64,000 nucleotides of DNA from Corynebacterium senegalense. Lineage in GTDB: Bacteria; Actinomycetota; Actinomycetes; Mycobacteriales; Mycobacteriaceae. Positions 52,052 through 60,622 of the stretch are shown here, in pieces (within the stretch, counting starts at the first letter, position 1; every line of letters begins with the position of its first letter). A model generated the notes under the pieces. That model made no database searches. It saw nothing but the letters and a program-made list of their open reading frames with translations, and was not told the origin of the DNA. The stretch covers positions 1,740,647 through 1,804,646 of the forward strand of contig NZ_LS990887.1 of assembly GCF_900411315.1 (NCBI RefSeq), in the 5' to 3' direction. A program made the translations under genes and the position numbers.

Positions 52052-53086
52052 ATGACCCATCATCACCTGGGCCCGGGTGAGGTGCTCGAGATCGGCGAGC
52101 AGGCCGGTCCGATGCTTATCGACGCCCGCGGTACCCCCGAGGAGCCCGCCGTCATCCGGCCCGTCGTCGACCGGGCCGCACTGCGCGGGGAGGGCACCGT
52201 CCTCGTGCTGCGAAACCCGCGGCACGTGGAGGTCCGCGACCTCGATATTTCCGCCACCGACGCCGGCGAGGGGGTGCTCGTGTGGGTGACGGAAACCGGG
52301 TGCCGGGGTGTGCGCCTGCACGGGCTGAGTGTGCACGGTGCGCGCAACGGCATCGCCGTCGGTTCCGAGGTCCCGGGCGGGATCCGCAACGTGGAGATCA
52401 GCCACTGCCTGGTCACCGGGTGCCTGCTCCAGGGGATACTCACCTATGGGCCCGACGCCCCCGACCACGGGCTGGCCGACGTCCGCGTCCACCACTGTCA
52501 GGTGGAGGGCACCCGCGGTGACCCGACGCTGACCGACCACCACTCCGGCTCCGGCATTGTCCTCGGCTCGGTGCTCGGCGGGGAGGTTGCCGACTGCCTG
52601 GCCCGTGGCAACGGTGCCGGGTGCCGGGCCAGCGAAGGACCGGAGGGGATCTTCCTCCACGACTGCACCCACGTCGCCATCCGCCGCTGCGTGGCCAGCG
52701 ACAACCGGACGGGCGGTCCCGCCGACGGCGGTGGACTGGGTATCGACCTGCGGTGCGCCGACTGCCTCATCGAGGACTGCACCGCCACCGGCAACGACGG
52801 TGCCGGCATCCTGCTGTGGAACCTGCCCGGCCTGCGCAGCGGACGGGCGGAGGTGCGCGGCAACCACCTGGCAGACAATGCCCGGCGCACGCGGTGGCAC
52901 GGGGAGATCACCGTGGCGCCGTCGATAGGCGAGGTCGTGGTGCGTGGCAATCGGCTGCACCCGGCCCCGGGGCAGGAGGGGATTGTCGCCGGAAGGGGGA
53001 TGTCGGGGCTGAGCGTGGTTGATAATCTCATCAGTGAACAGCCTTCGGATGCGGTGTATCACGTCCGGATGCACGCCCACCCCTGA
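52052..53086 (+). CDS. Right-handed parallel beta-helix protein without signal peptide
   Basis: The 344-residue product has about ten short-strand coils with Asn/Asp/His turns (NVEISHCLVTGCLLQGILTY, VADCLARGNGAGC, VAIRRCVASDNRTGG, LIEDCTATGNDGAGILLW), the pattern of pectate-lyase-like and C5-epimerase folds. It is rich in Cys and His and starts MTHHHLGPGEV without signal or membrane segment, so it is predicted cytoplasmic. ATG 52052 follows TAGGCT by six bases. It shares long stretches with the next gene (GILTYGP, GTRG, SGSGI, DGGG, NDGAG), so the two are tandem paralogues. Carbohydrate binding or modification is inferred from fold only. Confidence 0.75.
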   Translation: MTHHHLGPGEVLEIGEQAGPMLIDARGTPEEPAVIRPVVDRAALRGEGTVLVLRNPRHVEVRDLDISATDAGEGVLVWVTETGCRGVRLHGLSVHGARNGIAVGSEVPGGIRNVEISHCLVTGCLLQGILTYGPDAPDHGLADVRVHHCQVEGTRGDPTLTDHHSGSGIVLGSVLGGEVADCLARGNGAGCRASEGPEGIFLHDCTHVAIRRCVASDNRTGGPADGGGLGIDLRCADCLIEDCTATGNDGAGILLWNLPGLRSGRAEVRGNHLADNARRTRWHGEITVAPSIGEVVVRGNRLHPAPGQEGIVAGRGMSGLSVVDNLISEQPSDAVYHVRMHAHP

Positions 53087-53101
53087 CCGGAAGGCCTGCC
53101 G

Positions 53102-54655
53102 ATGACCCGTTGCCGTCCCGCCGCGAGTGCCGTCCTCCTGCTGGCCTTCGCCACAGCGGGGTGCAGCACGCCCGCGGACCCCGGCCCGGCCACCTACTAC
53201 GTCTCTGCGGACGGGGACGACACCGCCTCCGGTCGCAGCCCGGACGAGGCCTGGGCCAGCCTCGCGCGGGTCACCGACCACGACCTTGCCCCCGGAGAGA
53301 CGGTGGTGCTCGGCGGGGAGCGGCCGCTGACGGGCAGCCTGCGCATCACCAGCGACGATGCCGGCGCCCCGGAGTCCCCCGTCCGCATCACCGCCGAGGA
53401 GTCCTTCCCCGGCATCATCGGCGAGGGGCAGGCCGGGGTGGACATCGTCGACACCTCCGGCGTCGAGGTCAGCGGCGTGCGCATCACCGCCGCGGACCCG
53501 ATGGCCGGGACGAATGGTGTGCTTGTCACCGTCAGCCCGGGTGGTGGCGCGCAGGCGGGGATCACCCTGCGCGAACTGCGTATCGACGACACCTACCAGG
53601 GCATCGCCGTCGGTACCGCGGAGGCGGGGGGCACCATCTCCGACGTGACGATCGACCAGGTGCACGTCACCGGCGCGGTGCGCAACGGAATCCTCACATA
53701 CGGTCCCGCGGCACCCGACGTCGGGCTGCGTGACCTGCGCATCCTGGATTCGGTGGTGACCGGCACCCGCGGGCTGACCGAGGAGGAGACGAACACAGGC
53801 AGTGGTATCATCGCCGGCTCCGTCGAGGGGGCCCTGCTGGAGGGCAACACCGCGGCCCACAACGGCGCGGAATCCGACGCTCCCGAGGGGCCCATCGGCA
53901 TCTGGACCCACGATTCCCGCGACGTCACCATCCGCGACAACATCGCCCACAACAACCGCACCCGTTGGACCGACGGCGGTGGTTTCGGGGTGGACATCTC
54001 CAGCACAGACGTCCTCGTGGAACGCAACCTCTCCCACGACAACGACGGTGCCGGTTACCTCCTCTACACCCGCGCGGGTGCGCTGCCCTCCGGGCGGGTG
54101 ACATTCCGCTACAACGCCTCCGTCCACGATGTCCGGCAGGCGCATTTCCCCGCCTCCTTCGCCATCCTCGGGGGCCTCGACACCGCCGATCCGGGGGTGC
54201 GGGTCCACGACGTGCATGTCCACCACAACACCGTCATCACCGCCGGCCAGCCGGGGACGACGGCGCTGCTGCTCATGGGGACGGTGGTGGACGCCCGCAT
54301 CCACCACAACCTCCTCGACGCCCGCGCCGTCGACACCCCGGTCCTGCGCGTCATGTCTGTCGACATGCAGGGCACCTCCGAGTTCCGGAGGAACCAGCTC
54401 CTGTCCACCGGCGGGTTGCTCGAGCTGGACGGGAAGGTGGTGTTCGAGGAGACCGCTCTGGGGGAGGTCTTCCGGGAGAGTGCCGGCAACGTCACCGCAT
54501 GGTCGGAGTTCGTGGACCCCGGTGACCTGCCGCGGGGGCTGCGCGTCATCGACCCGCAGACCGCTCCGGCGGTGGAGGGGGCCGGCGGGGAACAGGATCT
54601 GCTGGGCACCGCGGTCGACGCCGGTAATGAGGTGATCGGCGCCGTCAGCGGGTGA
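53102..54655 (+). CDS. Beta-helix lipoprotein, polysaccharide lyase/epimerase-like
   Basis: The 517-residue product has a lipoprotein signal peptide (LLLAFATAGC lipobox). The mature start ATYYVSADGDDTASGRSPDE then PGETVVLGG is the classic opening of secreted polysaccharide lyases and mannuronan-epimerase-like beta-helices. Repeated coils follow (VTIDQVHVTGAVRNGILTYG, VTIRDNIAHNNRTRW, VLVERNLSHDNDGAGYLLY). It begins 15 bases after its paralogue with a short gap, so both are likely cotranscribed. It overlaps the convergent galE by 11 bases. Predicted place is the outer face of the membrane, acting on a surface polymer. Confidence 0.78.
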   Translation: MTRCRPAASAVLLLAFATAGCSTPADPGPATYYVSADGDDTASGRSPDEAWASLARVTDHDLAPGETVVLGGERPLTGSLRITSDDAGAPESPVRITAEESFPGIIGEGQAGVDIVDTSGVEVSGVRITAADPMAGTNGVLVTVSPGGGAQAGITLRELRIDDTYQGIAVGTAEAGGTISDVTIDQVHVTGAVRNGILTYGPAAPDVGLRDLRILDSVVTGTRGLTEEETNTGSGIIAGSVEGALLEGNTAAHNGAESDAPEGPIGIWTHDSRDVTIRDNIAHNNRTRWTDGGGFGVDISSTDVLVERNLSHDNDGAGYLLYTRAGALPSGRVTFRYNASVHDVRQAHFPASFAILGGLDTADPGVRVHDVHVHHNTVITAGQPGTTALLLMGTVVDARIHHNLLDARAVDTPVLRVMSVDMQGTSEFRRNQLLSTGGLLELDGKVVFEETALGEVFRESAGNVTAWSEFVDPGDLPRGLRVIDPQTAPAVEGAGGEQDLLGTAVDAGNEVIGAVSG

Positions 54656-55652
54656 GGTCGAAGCGCCAGGTGTCGGCGCACATGTCGGCCACGGTGAACT
54701 CCGGCTCCCACCCCCAGGCCGCCCGCACCCGGGCGGTGTCCGCCACCAGGGAGGACACGTCCCCCTCCCGCCGTCCGACGATACGGTGGGGGATCTCCCG
54801 ACCGGAGGCCACCTCCATGGCGCGCAGCAGCTCGCGGACGCTGGTTCCCACCCCGGTGCCGATGTTGAACACCTGCGCGGCCCCGGCCCGCAGATGCTCC
54901 AGCGCGAGGACGTGCACCCGGGCCACGTCGACGACGTGGAGGTAATCGCGGATGCATGTGCCGTCCGGGGTGGGCCAGTCGTCGCCGAAGATCTCCAGGT
55001 CGGGCTGACGCCCGGCGGCGACGTCGACAAGCCAGGGCATGATGTTGCGCGGCCGGCCTTTCCCGGCCTCGCCGAGGAGACCGCTCGGGTGCGCGCCGAT
55101 GGGGTTGAAGTAGCGCAGGGCCACCGTCGCCCACGACGGGTCGGCGGTGACCAGACGCTCGAGCATGTGCTCGCCGGTGAGCTTGGTGAAGGCGTAGGGG
55201 TTGGCCGGGGCGACGGGGGATTCCTCGTGCAGCGGGGTGGGGTCGCTCTCCCCGTGGACGGAACAGGAGGAGGAGAACACCAGGTGATGGATCCCGGCGT
55301 CGTGCAGCGCGGCGAGCAGTGTGGTGGTGCCGCCGATGTTGATGTCGAGGTAGGTGGCGGGAATTTCGACGGACTCACCGACCGCCTTCTTCGCCGCGAA
55401 GTGGATGGCCGCACCCGGCTGATGCCGGGCGAGAACGGCGTCGAGAAACGCGCGGTCCCGGATGTCACCGATCTCGAGGATCGGTGTGGCACCGCCGAGT
55501 TCGGTGACGGCCGGCAGGACGTCCGCGCTGCTGTTGGACAGGTCGTCGACGATGACGACCGGGGTGCCGCGGCGCAGCAGCTCGACGACGGTGTGGGAAC
55601 CGATGTACCCGGTTCCTCCCGTGACCAGCACAGGGCGGGTCAGAAGGTCCAT
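54645..55652 (-). CDS. galE: UDP-glucose 4-epimerase
   Basis: The 335-residue SDR enzyme has NAD motif TGGTGYIGSH, catalytic Ser/Thr region FSSSCSVHGESD and YxxxK in NPYAFTKLTGEHML; NPIGAHPSG and GDDWPTPDGTCIRDYLHV are GalE-specific. It interconverts UDP-glucose and UDP-galactose. ATG 55652 overlaps the end of the GT2 gene by 13 bases, making it the last gene of a three-gene operon. A second galE elsewhere in the genome is possible; this copy looks dedicated to the polymer locus. Confidence 0.92.
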   Translation of the reverse strand: MDLLTRPVLVTGGTGYIGSHTVVELLRRGTPVVIVDDLSNSSADVLPAVTELGGATPILEIGDIRDRAFLDAVLARHQPGAAIHFAAKKAVGESVEIPATYLDINIGGTTTLLAALHDAGIHHLVFSSSCSVHGESDPTPLHEESPVAPANPYAFTKLTGEHMLERLVTADPSWATVALRYFNPIGAHPSGLLGEAGKGRPRNIMPWLVDVAAGRQPDLEIFGDDWPTPDGTCIRDYLHVVDVARVHVLALEHLRAGAAQVFNIGTGVGTSVRELLRAMEVASGREIPHRIVGRREGDVSSLVADTARVRAAWGWEPEFTVADMCADTWRFDLTR

Positions 55653-57502
55653 GTGTAACCTCCGAAGAAGACGAGGGTGAACAGTGCGCTCGCCGCGAGC
55701 GACAGCACGAGCATGAGCACACCGACGAGCAGCGGCCCCCCGACCGCGGCCCAGCGTGCGCGCCGGGTGCCCACCCCACGGGGCAGTTCCCGCAGGTGCA
55801 GCCAGGGGACGAGGAAGGAGACGATGCCGTAGGTCAGCGCCCCGAGGAGCGTGAGCCCGGCGTAACCGATCGAGCGATCGGCGAGAGTGCCCCAGACCCC
55901 CACGGCCGTCATCGCCACGGTCAGCAGGTGATAGGGGACCATGACGGTGAGCGAGATCGGCTGCAGACCGGTGTCCCCCTTGGGGGTCACCCGGAACTGC
56001 ACCGGACGGTTCGTCAGCACCTGCCGCACCCCCGCCAGCGCGCCCTGCACGAGGTAGGGCCAGCGCACCAGCTGAAACAGCCCTGACTCCCAGTTAACGA
56101 GGGGGATGTCGTTGGGACGCAGGAGCCCCGCCCGCCGCAGCACCCACGTCATGCCGATGAGCGGCAGGGTGACCAGGAAGGTCAGGCCCAGGAACACGAG
56201 GAAGTTCATGGTCATCCACTGCTGGTCGAGGATCACCGCCAGGGGGGCGATGAAAAACCCCGCCGCTGCCATGATCCCCACCAGGGAGGAGAACAGCAGC
56301 GCGTAGGTGAAGCGGAAGCGCAGCCGTGGGGAGAACACCGGGAGTGTGCGCCGCACCAGACCGAGGAAGAGGACCAAGAGGGAGCGGGTCCACTGGAACT
56401 CCTGGGTGATCATCGCGGCGAAGGTGGGTGGGCCCTGCCCGCGGGCGAGCGCGTCGACGGCGAAGACACCGTCGCTGCCGGTGAGGCGGATGACGTAGGA
56501 GGTGGAGAAATCCTCCGCCAGCTCGGGGCCCAGCCCGCCGGCCCGGGCCAGGGCACTGGTGCGCACGGCGTAGTGCGAGCCGATGCAGGTCGGCGTGAGA
56601 CCGCCGTTGTGGGAGAGCTGGAAGGGCCCGTGGATGTGGGCTTCGGCGTACAGGCGGCCCCGCCCCGACCAGGACTCGGCCCGGTTGAGGTCGCAGATGC
56701 TGGGGGCCGCGACGTAACCGACCCGCGGATCGGAGAAGGGCCGCAGGATGGCCTCGAGGTAGTCGGGGGAGGGGACGTGGTCGCAGTCGAACTGGGCGAC
56801 GATGTCGTAGTCAGCGTAGCCGTGGGTGTCGTAGAACCATGCCAGGTTGCCCTCCTTGCAGCGGGTTCGACGGGGCCATTCGCTGCGGTGGTACGCCTCG
56901 ACCCCCTGGCGGGTGGAGACCCGGACCCCGTGATCGGTGCACCAGGCGAGGATCTCCTCGGTCGGGGCCTCGTCGGCGAGCCACGCATCGTAGGGGAGGG
57001 CGGTGTCCTGCGATAGGATGGCCTCCAGTGTGGGGCGGACCTCGGAGAAAGGCTCGCTCGGGGCGCGGGTGGTGATCATGGCGACGCGGAGGTCGGGAAG
57101 CGGGAGATCCCGGCGGACCCGGCGCAGACCGCGCAACCGGAAGACGAAGCCGGCGGGGATGAGCAGCATGAACCACACGACGACGGAGTTGAACACCAGC
57201 CCCACCGGCGTACCGACGTGGGCGGGCTGGAACCACCACACGCCGAAGACGATGAGCAGGACCCACCACAGGACGGCGAACAGGTCGAGGATGCGCTGCT
57301 GCAGCGGTGTCACCGCGGGTTCGAAGAGGGTGGGGTCGGCGTGGCGGATGACGCGGTCGACGTGATGGGCCGGGACCGGGCCGCTCGGGTCGATGTCCGC
57401 CACCCAGTGATCGCTGAGATTGCGGATTGCGGAGACGAGCTCGCGCCGCTGCTCATCCGCCTCTGCGGCGCGGGTGCGGCGGGTCAGAGGCCCGGGCTTC
57501 AT
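55640..57502 (-). CDS. Cellulose-synthase-like membrane glycosyltransferase (GT2)
   Basis: The 620-residue product has two N-terminal helices (about 75-115), a cytoplasmic GT2 domain, and at least five C-terminal helices. Processive synthase motifs are present: nucleotide Asp in LADEAPTEE, DxD as AQFDCDHVPS, TCIGSHYAVR, acceptor-site ELAEDFSTSYVI (ED) and QEFQWTRSLL in place of QxxRW. No PilZ domain is seen. It probably polymerises and extrudes a polysaccharide from UDP-sugars. ATG 57502 overlaps the TGA of the preceding gene (ATGA). Confidence 0.85.
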   Translation of the reverse strand: MKPGPLTRRTRAAEADEQRRELVSAIRNLSDHWVADIDPSGPVPAHHVDRVIRHADPTLFEPAVTPLQQRILDLFAVLWWVLLIVFGVWWFQPAHVGTPVGLVFNSVVVWFMLLIPAGFVFRLRGLRRVRRDLPLPDLRVAMITTRAPSEPFSEVRPTLEAILSQDTALPYDAWLADEAPTEEILAWCTDHGVRVSTRQGVEAYHRSEWPRRTRCKEGNLAWFYDTHGYADYDIVAQFDCDHVPSPDYLEAILRPFSDPRVGYVAAPSICDLNRAESWSGRGRLYAEAHIHGPFQLSHNGGLTPTCIGSHYAVRTSALARAGGLGPELAEDFSTSYVIRLTGSDGVFAVDALARGQGPPTFAAMITQEFQWTRSLLVLFLGLVRRTLPVFSPRLRFRFTYALLFSSLVGIMAAAGFFIAPLAVILDQQWMTMNFLVFLGLTFLVTLPLIGMTWVLRRAGLLRPNDIPLVNWESGLFQLVRWPYLVQGALAGVRQVLTNRPVQFRVTPKGDTGLQPISLTVMVPYHLLTVAMTAVGVWGTLADRSIGYAGLTLLGALTYGIVSFLVPWLHLRELPRGVGTRRARWAAVGGPLLVGVLMLVLSLAASALFTLVFFGGYTWTF

Positions 57503-58449
57503 GCCGGCTGCTTCGTGGCGCCCAGCGTCCGGCGCTGCCAGTCGATGACGTGCTGCAGTCCCTCCTCCAGTCCGACAACCGGTTCCCACCCCAGAACCTC
57601 CTTCGCCCGGGAGATCTGGGGGCGGCGGCGGGCCGGGTCATCCGCCGGCAGGGGTTCATGGACGATGGGCGATTCCGAGCCGGTGAGCGCACGGATGTAG
57701 TGCGCCATCTGCAGGATGGTGTGTTCCTGCGGGTTGCCCAGGTTGACGGGGCCGGGATGGTCGGAGGTACCCATGAGCCACAGGCCGCGTACCAGGTCGC
57801 TGACGTAGCAGAAGCTGCGTGTCTGGGAACCGTCGCCGAAGACGGTGAGGGGCTCCCCGGTGAGGGCCTGGCGGATGAAACCGGAGATGACCCGGCCGTC
57901 GTACGGGTGCATGCGGGGGCCGTACGTGTTGAAGATCCGCACGATACCCGAGTTGAGGCCCTCCTCCAGGCGCAGAGCGGTGAGAAGTGCCTCGCCGTAG
58001 CGCTTGCCCTCGTCGTAGCAGCTGCGTTCGCCGACGGGGTTGACGTTGCCCCAGTCGGTCTCCACCTGCGGGTGGTGCAGCGGGTCGCCGTACACTTCGC
58101 TTGTCGACGCCTGGACCAGGCGGGCTCCCGTGTCGAGTGCCAGGCGGGCGGCGTGGTGCACGCCGAGGGAGTTGATGAGCAGGCACTCCACCCGACGGCG
58201 GGAGTACACCGGCGGGGAGGCCGGGGAGGCCAGGTTGAAGACGATGTCCACCGGCCCGTCGACCTGCAGCGGGTGCCGGACGTCGCACTCCCGGAAGGTG
58301 AAGCCCGGGTGGGAGAGCAGATGGGCGATGTTCGCGCGGGACCCGGTGATGAGGGCGTCCAGGACGAGCACCTCGTGATCCTGCTGGAGAATGAGATCGG
58401 ACAGATGGCTGCCGAGGAACCCGGCACCTCCGGTGATGACGCATCGCAT
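57499..58449 (-). CDS. UDP-glucuronate decarboxylase (UDP-xylose synthase)-like SDR enzyme
   Basis: The 316-residue product has NAD motif TGGAGFLGSHL, NLASPASPPVY, QASTSEVYGDPLHHPQ, the catalytic YxxxK within NPVGERSCYDEGKR, RIFNTYGPRMHPYDGRV and NLGNPQEHTIL, all strongly like UXS enzymes, which turn UDP-glucuronate into UDP-xylose. No UDP-glucose dehydrogenase lies in the window, so UDP-glucuronate must come from elsewhere. First gene of the operon with the GT2 and galE; the AT-rich region upstream holds a possible -10 (TATAAG, fwd 58497-58502). Related 4,6-dehydratase roles are less likely. Confidence 0.85.
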   Translation of the reverse strand: MRCVITGGAGFLGSHLSDLILQQDHEVLVLDALITGSRANIAHLLSHPGFTFRECDVRHPLQVDGPVDIVFNLASPASPPVYSRRRVECLLINSLGVHHAARLALDTGARLVQASTSEVYGDPLHHPQVETDWGNVNPVGERSCYDEGKRYGEALLTALRLEEGLNSGIVRIFNTYGPRMHPYDGRVISGFIRQALTGEPLTVFGDGSQTRSFCYVSDLVRGLWLMGTSDHPGPVNLGNPQEHTILQMAHYIRALTGSESPIVHEPLPADDPARRRPQISRAKEVLGWEPVVGLEEGLQHVIDWQRRTLGATKQPA

Positions 58450-58590
58450 GGTCCTTAGAACCTTCCTGATAAACGCTGTCAGCTGCCTGCTTATTTCTTA
58501 TATCTCTGTTATCGCCATCTTAGTGAAAAGTGTTACGCAGGGCACTGTCCATGGGAAGGGGTGGTGGGAAGATGCACCGTGGCCTACGCA

Positions 58591-58605
58591 ACCGTAACTT
58601 ACGGT
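58591..58605 (+). promoter_or_regulatory. Perfect dyad before the hemolysin III gene
   Basis: ACCGTAACTTACGGT is a 7-1-7 perfect inverted repeat ending 11 bases before ATG 58617 and containing -10-like TAACTT and TACGGT. Its placement suits a repressor site. Confidence 0.55.
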
Positions 58606-58616
58606 AGGGAAGGTTC

Positions 58617-59300
58617 ATGGTGTCAGAGACGATCACCCTCACCCGGGAGGTGTTCAACCGGGGACCCCGGCCCGTGACGCGCGGCTGGTTCCACTTCTTC
58701 GCGGCGCTGGCCTCCGTCGTCGGCGGTTCCGTCCTGTCCACCTACGCGTGGATGACGCTGGCCTGGGGTAACGCCCTCGGGGTCATGGTCTACGCCGGGG
58801 GCGTCGTCATCCTCTTCGGCGTCTCCGCCGCCTACCACCTCGGGCACTGGCGCTCGGCGCGCACGGTCGCGTGGTGGCGGCGGGCCGATCACGCCACCAT
58901 CGCCTTCTTCATCGCCGCCACGTACACGCCCCTGTGTCTGCTCACCCTCCCGGCGGCCCAGGCGCTGACGATGATCGCCGTCGCCTGTGCCGGGGCGGCG
59001 CTGGGTATCGCGCTCAACCTCGTGTGGATCACCCACCCCCGCTGGCTGGACGTCGTCGTCTACCTGGTGCTCGGCTGGCTCATCGTCCCCCTCATCCCCT
59101 CCCTGTGGGCGACCGCGGGGCCGACAGTGGTGTGGCTGCTGTTCGCCGGCGGGGTCATCTACTCCCTCGGCGCCCTGGTCTACGGCTTCCGCTGGCCCGG
59201 GCGGCGGGCGCGGATCTACGGCTATCACGAGCACTTCCACACCGCGACCATCATCGCCGCGGCCGTCCACCAGGTGGCCGTGTGGATGGTGGTGGTCTAG
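58617..59300 (+). CDS. Hemolysin III / PAQR-family membrane protein
   Basis: The 227-residue protein has seven helices. Conserved metal-type residues of the family are GVSAAYHLGHW (SxxxH), the Asp in ADHATIAFFIAATYTP and the C-terminal HEHFHTATI. Proteins of this family are linked to membrane homeostasis; haemolytic activity is not established for most. GGGAAGG lies close before ATG 58617. The stop abuts the convergent Lrp gene with no gap. Confidence 0.9.
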   Translation: MVSETITLTREVFNRGPRPVTRGWFHFFAALASVVGGSVLSTYAWMTLAWGNALGVMVYAGGVVILFGVSAAYHLGHWRSARTVAWWRRADHATIAFFIAATYTPLCLLTLPAAQALTMIAVACAGAALGIALNLVWITHPRWLDVVVYLVLGWLIVPLIPSLWATAGPTVVWLLFAGGVIYSLGALVYGFRWPGRRARIYGYHEHFHTATIIAAAVHQVAVWMVVV

Positions 59301-59753
59301 TTAGAGCGGGATCGGCCCGTCCCTGACGATCTCCCGCATCACCAGCGTCGACGTGATCCGCGCGACCCCCGGCAGCTCACTGAGGTGTTCATCGCGCAGC
59401 CGCTGGTAGTCGGCCAGATCGCGGGCGACCACCCGCACGAAGAAGTCCGGGTCGCCGAACAGCCGCTCCGCCGAGAGCACCTGCGGCAGCGCGGCGAGCC
59501 CGTCCTCGAGGGCGGCCACGGTCACCCGGTCCTCCCGGTCGAGGGTGATGAACGCGATGACCTGTGTCCCGTAGCCCACCGCCGCCGGATCGAGACGGGT
59601 GTGGAACCCCGTGATCACCTTGTCCCGTTCCAGGGCGCGCAGCCGCCGCAGGCACGTGCTCGACGACGCCCCCGTCTGGTGCGCCAGCTCCGCGGCGGTG
59701 ATCCGCGCATTCGACTGCACCAGTGACAGAATCTTGCGGTCCACCTCATCCAT
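59301..59753 (-). CDS. Lrp/AsnC-family transcriptional regulator
   Basis: The 150-residue product has an N-terminal helix-turn-helix (MDEVDRKILSLVQSNARITAAELAHQTGAS without membrane parts; SSSTCLRRLRALE recognition helix) and a C-terminal RAM ligand domain (YGTQVIAFITLDRED, DPDFFVRVVARD). ATG 59753 is the family-typical start. It is divergent from the LysE exporter gene 96 bases away, the usual pairing in which an amino acid switches on its own exporter. Confidence 0.92.
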   Translation of the reverse strand: MDEVDRKILSLVQSNARITAAELAHQTGASSSTCLRRLRALERDKVITGFHTRLDPAAVGYGTQVIAFITLDREDRVTVAALEDGLAALPQVLSAERLFGDPDFFVRVVARDLADYQRLRDEHLSELPGVARITSTLVMREIVRDGPIPL

Positions 59754-59849
59754 GTGTCTGATTCTGTCATAAACTCCGCGTCTGAGCCTCCGGGTGAATG
59801 AAGAGGCCGGAAGTATCGCGCAGGCTGCCGGACGGGCACGATATCCGGC

Positions 59850-60533
59850 ATGGACATCACGGACCTCATGAGCTTCTGGGCGGTCAGCCTGCTGCTGATC
59901 GTCACCTCGGGCCCGGACTGGGCGTTCGTGCTCGGCCACGCGTTCCGCCGTCGCTCGCTGATCCGGCCGCTACTCGGCATCGCACTGGGCTACCTCGGGC
60001 TGACCGTCGTTGTCGCCGGCGGGCACGGCGCTCTCGTCGCCCGCCACCCGGCTCTGCTCACCGTGGTCACCCTCGCCGGCATCGTGGTCCTGCTGCGGAT
60101 CGGCTGGCAGATGCTCCGCGCGGCCCTCGACGGCCCCGTGTCCGTGGAGGTCGGCACCGCCGACCCCGAGCCCGCGTCGGGCGGCGGGGGAGTGGCCACG
60201 TTCACCCGGGTGCGGGCAAAGGCGGGCGTCGAGAAGCGCACGAAGGTGCTGGCGACCGGCGCCGCGGTCAGCGGTCTCAACCCGAAGGGTCTCATGCTCT
60301 TCATCGCGCTGCTGCCGCAGTTCGTCGGCGACGGCGGCTGGCCGGTGTGGACGAAGATGTTCGTCCTCGGCCTGGTGTCCATCGCCTCGGCACTGGCCGT
60401 CTACGCGCTGTTGGGCGTTTTCGCCGGGAAGGTGCTGGCGGGCTCGGCGCGAGCCTCGCGCATCCTTACCGGGGTGGCCGGTGTCGCCATGAAGTGCGTC
60501 GCCACAGGGATGGCGGTGCAGCACTTCCTCTAA
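59850..60533 (+). CDS. LysE/RhtB-family amino acid exporter
   Basis: The 227-residue product has six helices. The family start LLLIVTSGPDWAFVLGHAFRR (G-P-x-x in the first helix) and the second-half SGLNPKGLMLFIALLPQFV are characteristic. It probably exports an amino acid or analogue under control of the divergent Lrp regulator. The central loop (about 95-140) is hydrophilic. Substrate cannot be predicted. Confidence 0.9.
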   Translation: MDITDLMSFWAVSLLLIVTSGPDWAFVLGHAFRRRSLIRPLLGIALGYLGLTVVVAGGHGALVARHPALLTVVTLAGIVVLLRIGWQMLRAALDGPVSVEVGTADPEPASGGGGVATFTRVRAKAGVEKRTKVLATGAAVSGLNPKGLMLFIALLPQFVGDGGWPVWTKMFVLGLVSIASALAVYALLGVFAGKVLAGSARASRILTGVAGVAMKCVATGMAVQHFL

Positions 60534-60561
60534 CGCTGTGCAGGAACTCCCCTGTACAGCG
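60534..60561 (+). terminator. Hairpin after the LysE gene
   Basis: CGCTGTGCAGG (60534-60544) pairs with CCTGTACAGCG (60551-60561) with one G-T pair and a six-base loop, starting right at the stop codon and followed by GTTCAATTCC. Confidence 0.55.
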
Positions 60562-60622
60562 TTCAATTCCGTGCATTCTCCCGGTTGGCAACGTGTATCT
60601 AGGTCAGTTCCTGCAGAGGTGG

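Noticed and set aside
51959-55492. 1177-codon open frame on the minus strand
   Set aside because: It is antisense to purL's end and both beta-helix genes and overlaps galE in another frame; the translation is Gly/Val/Asp/His-rich without domains, a by-product of high GC.
52040-60561. Prophage or integrative element as source of the island
   Set aside because: No integrase, tRNA target, direct-repeat ends or mobility gene was found; recombination in flanking homologous DNA is the simpler reading.
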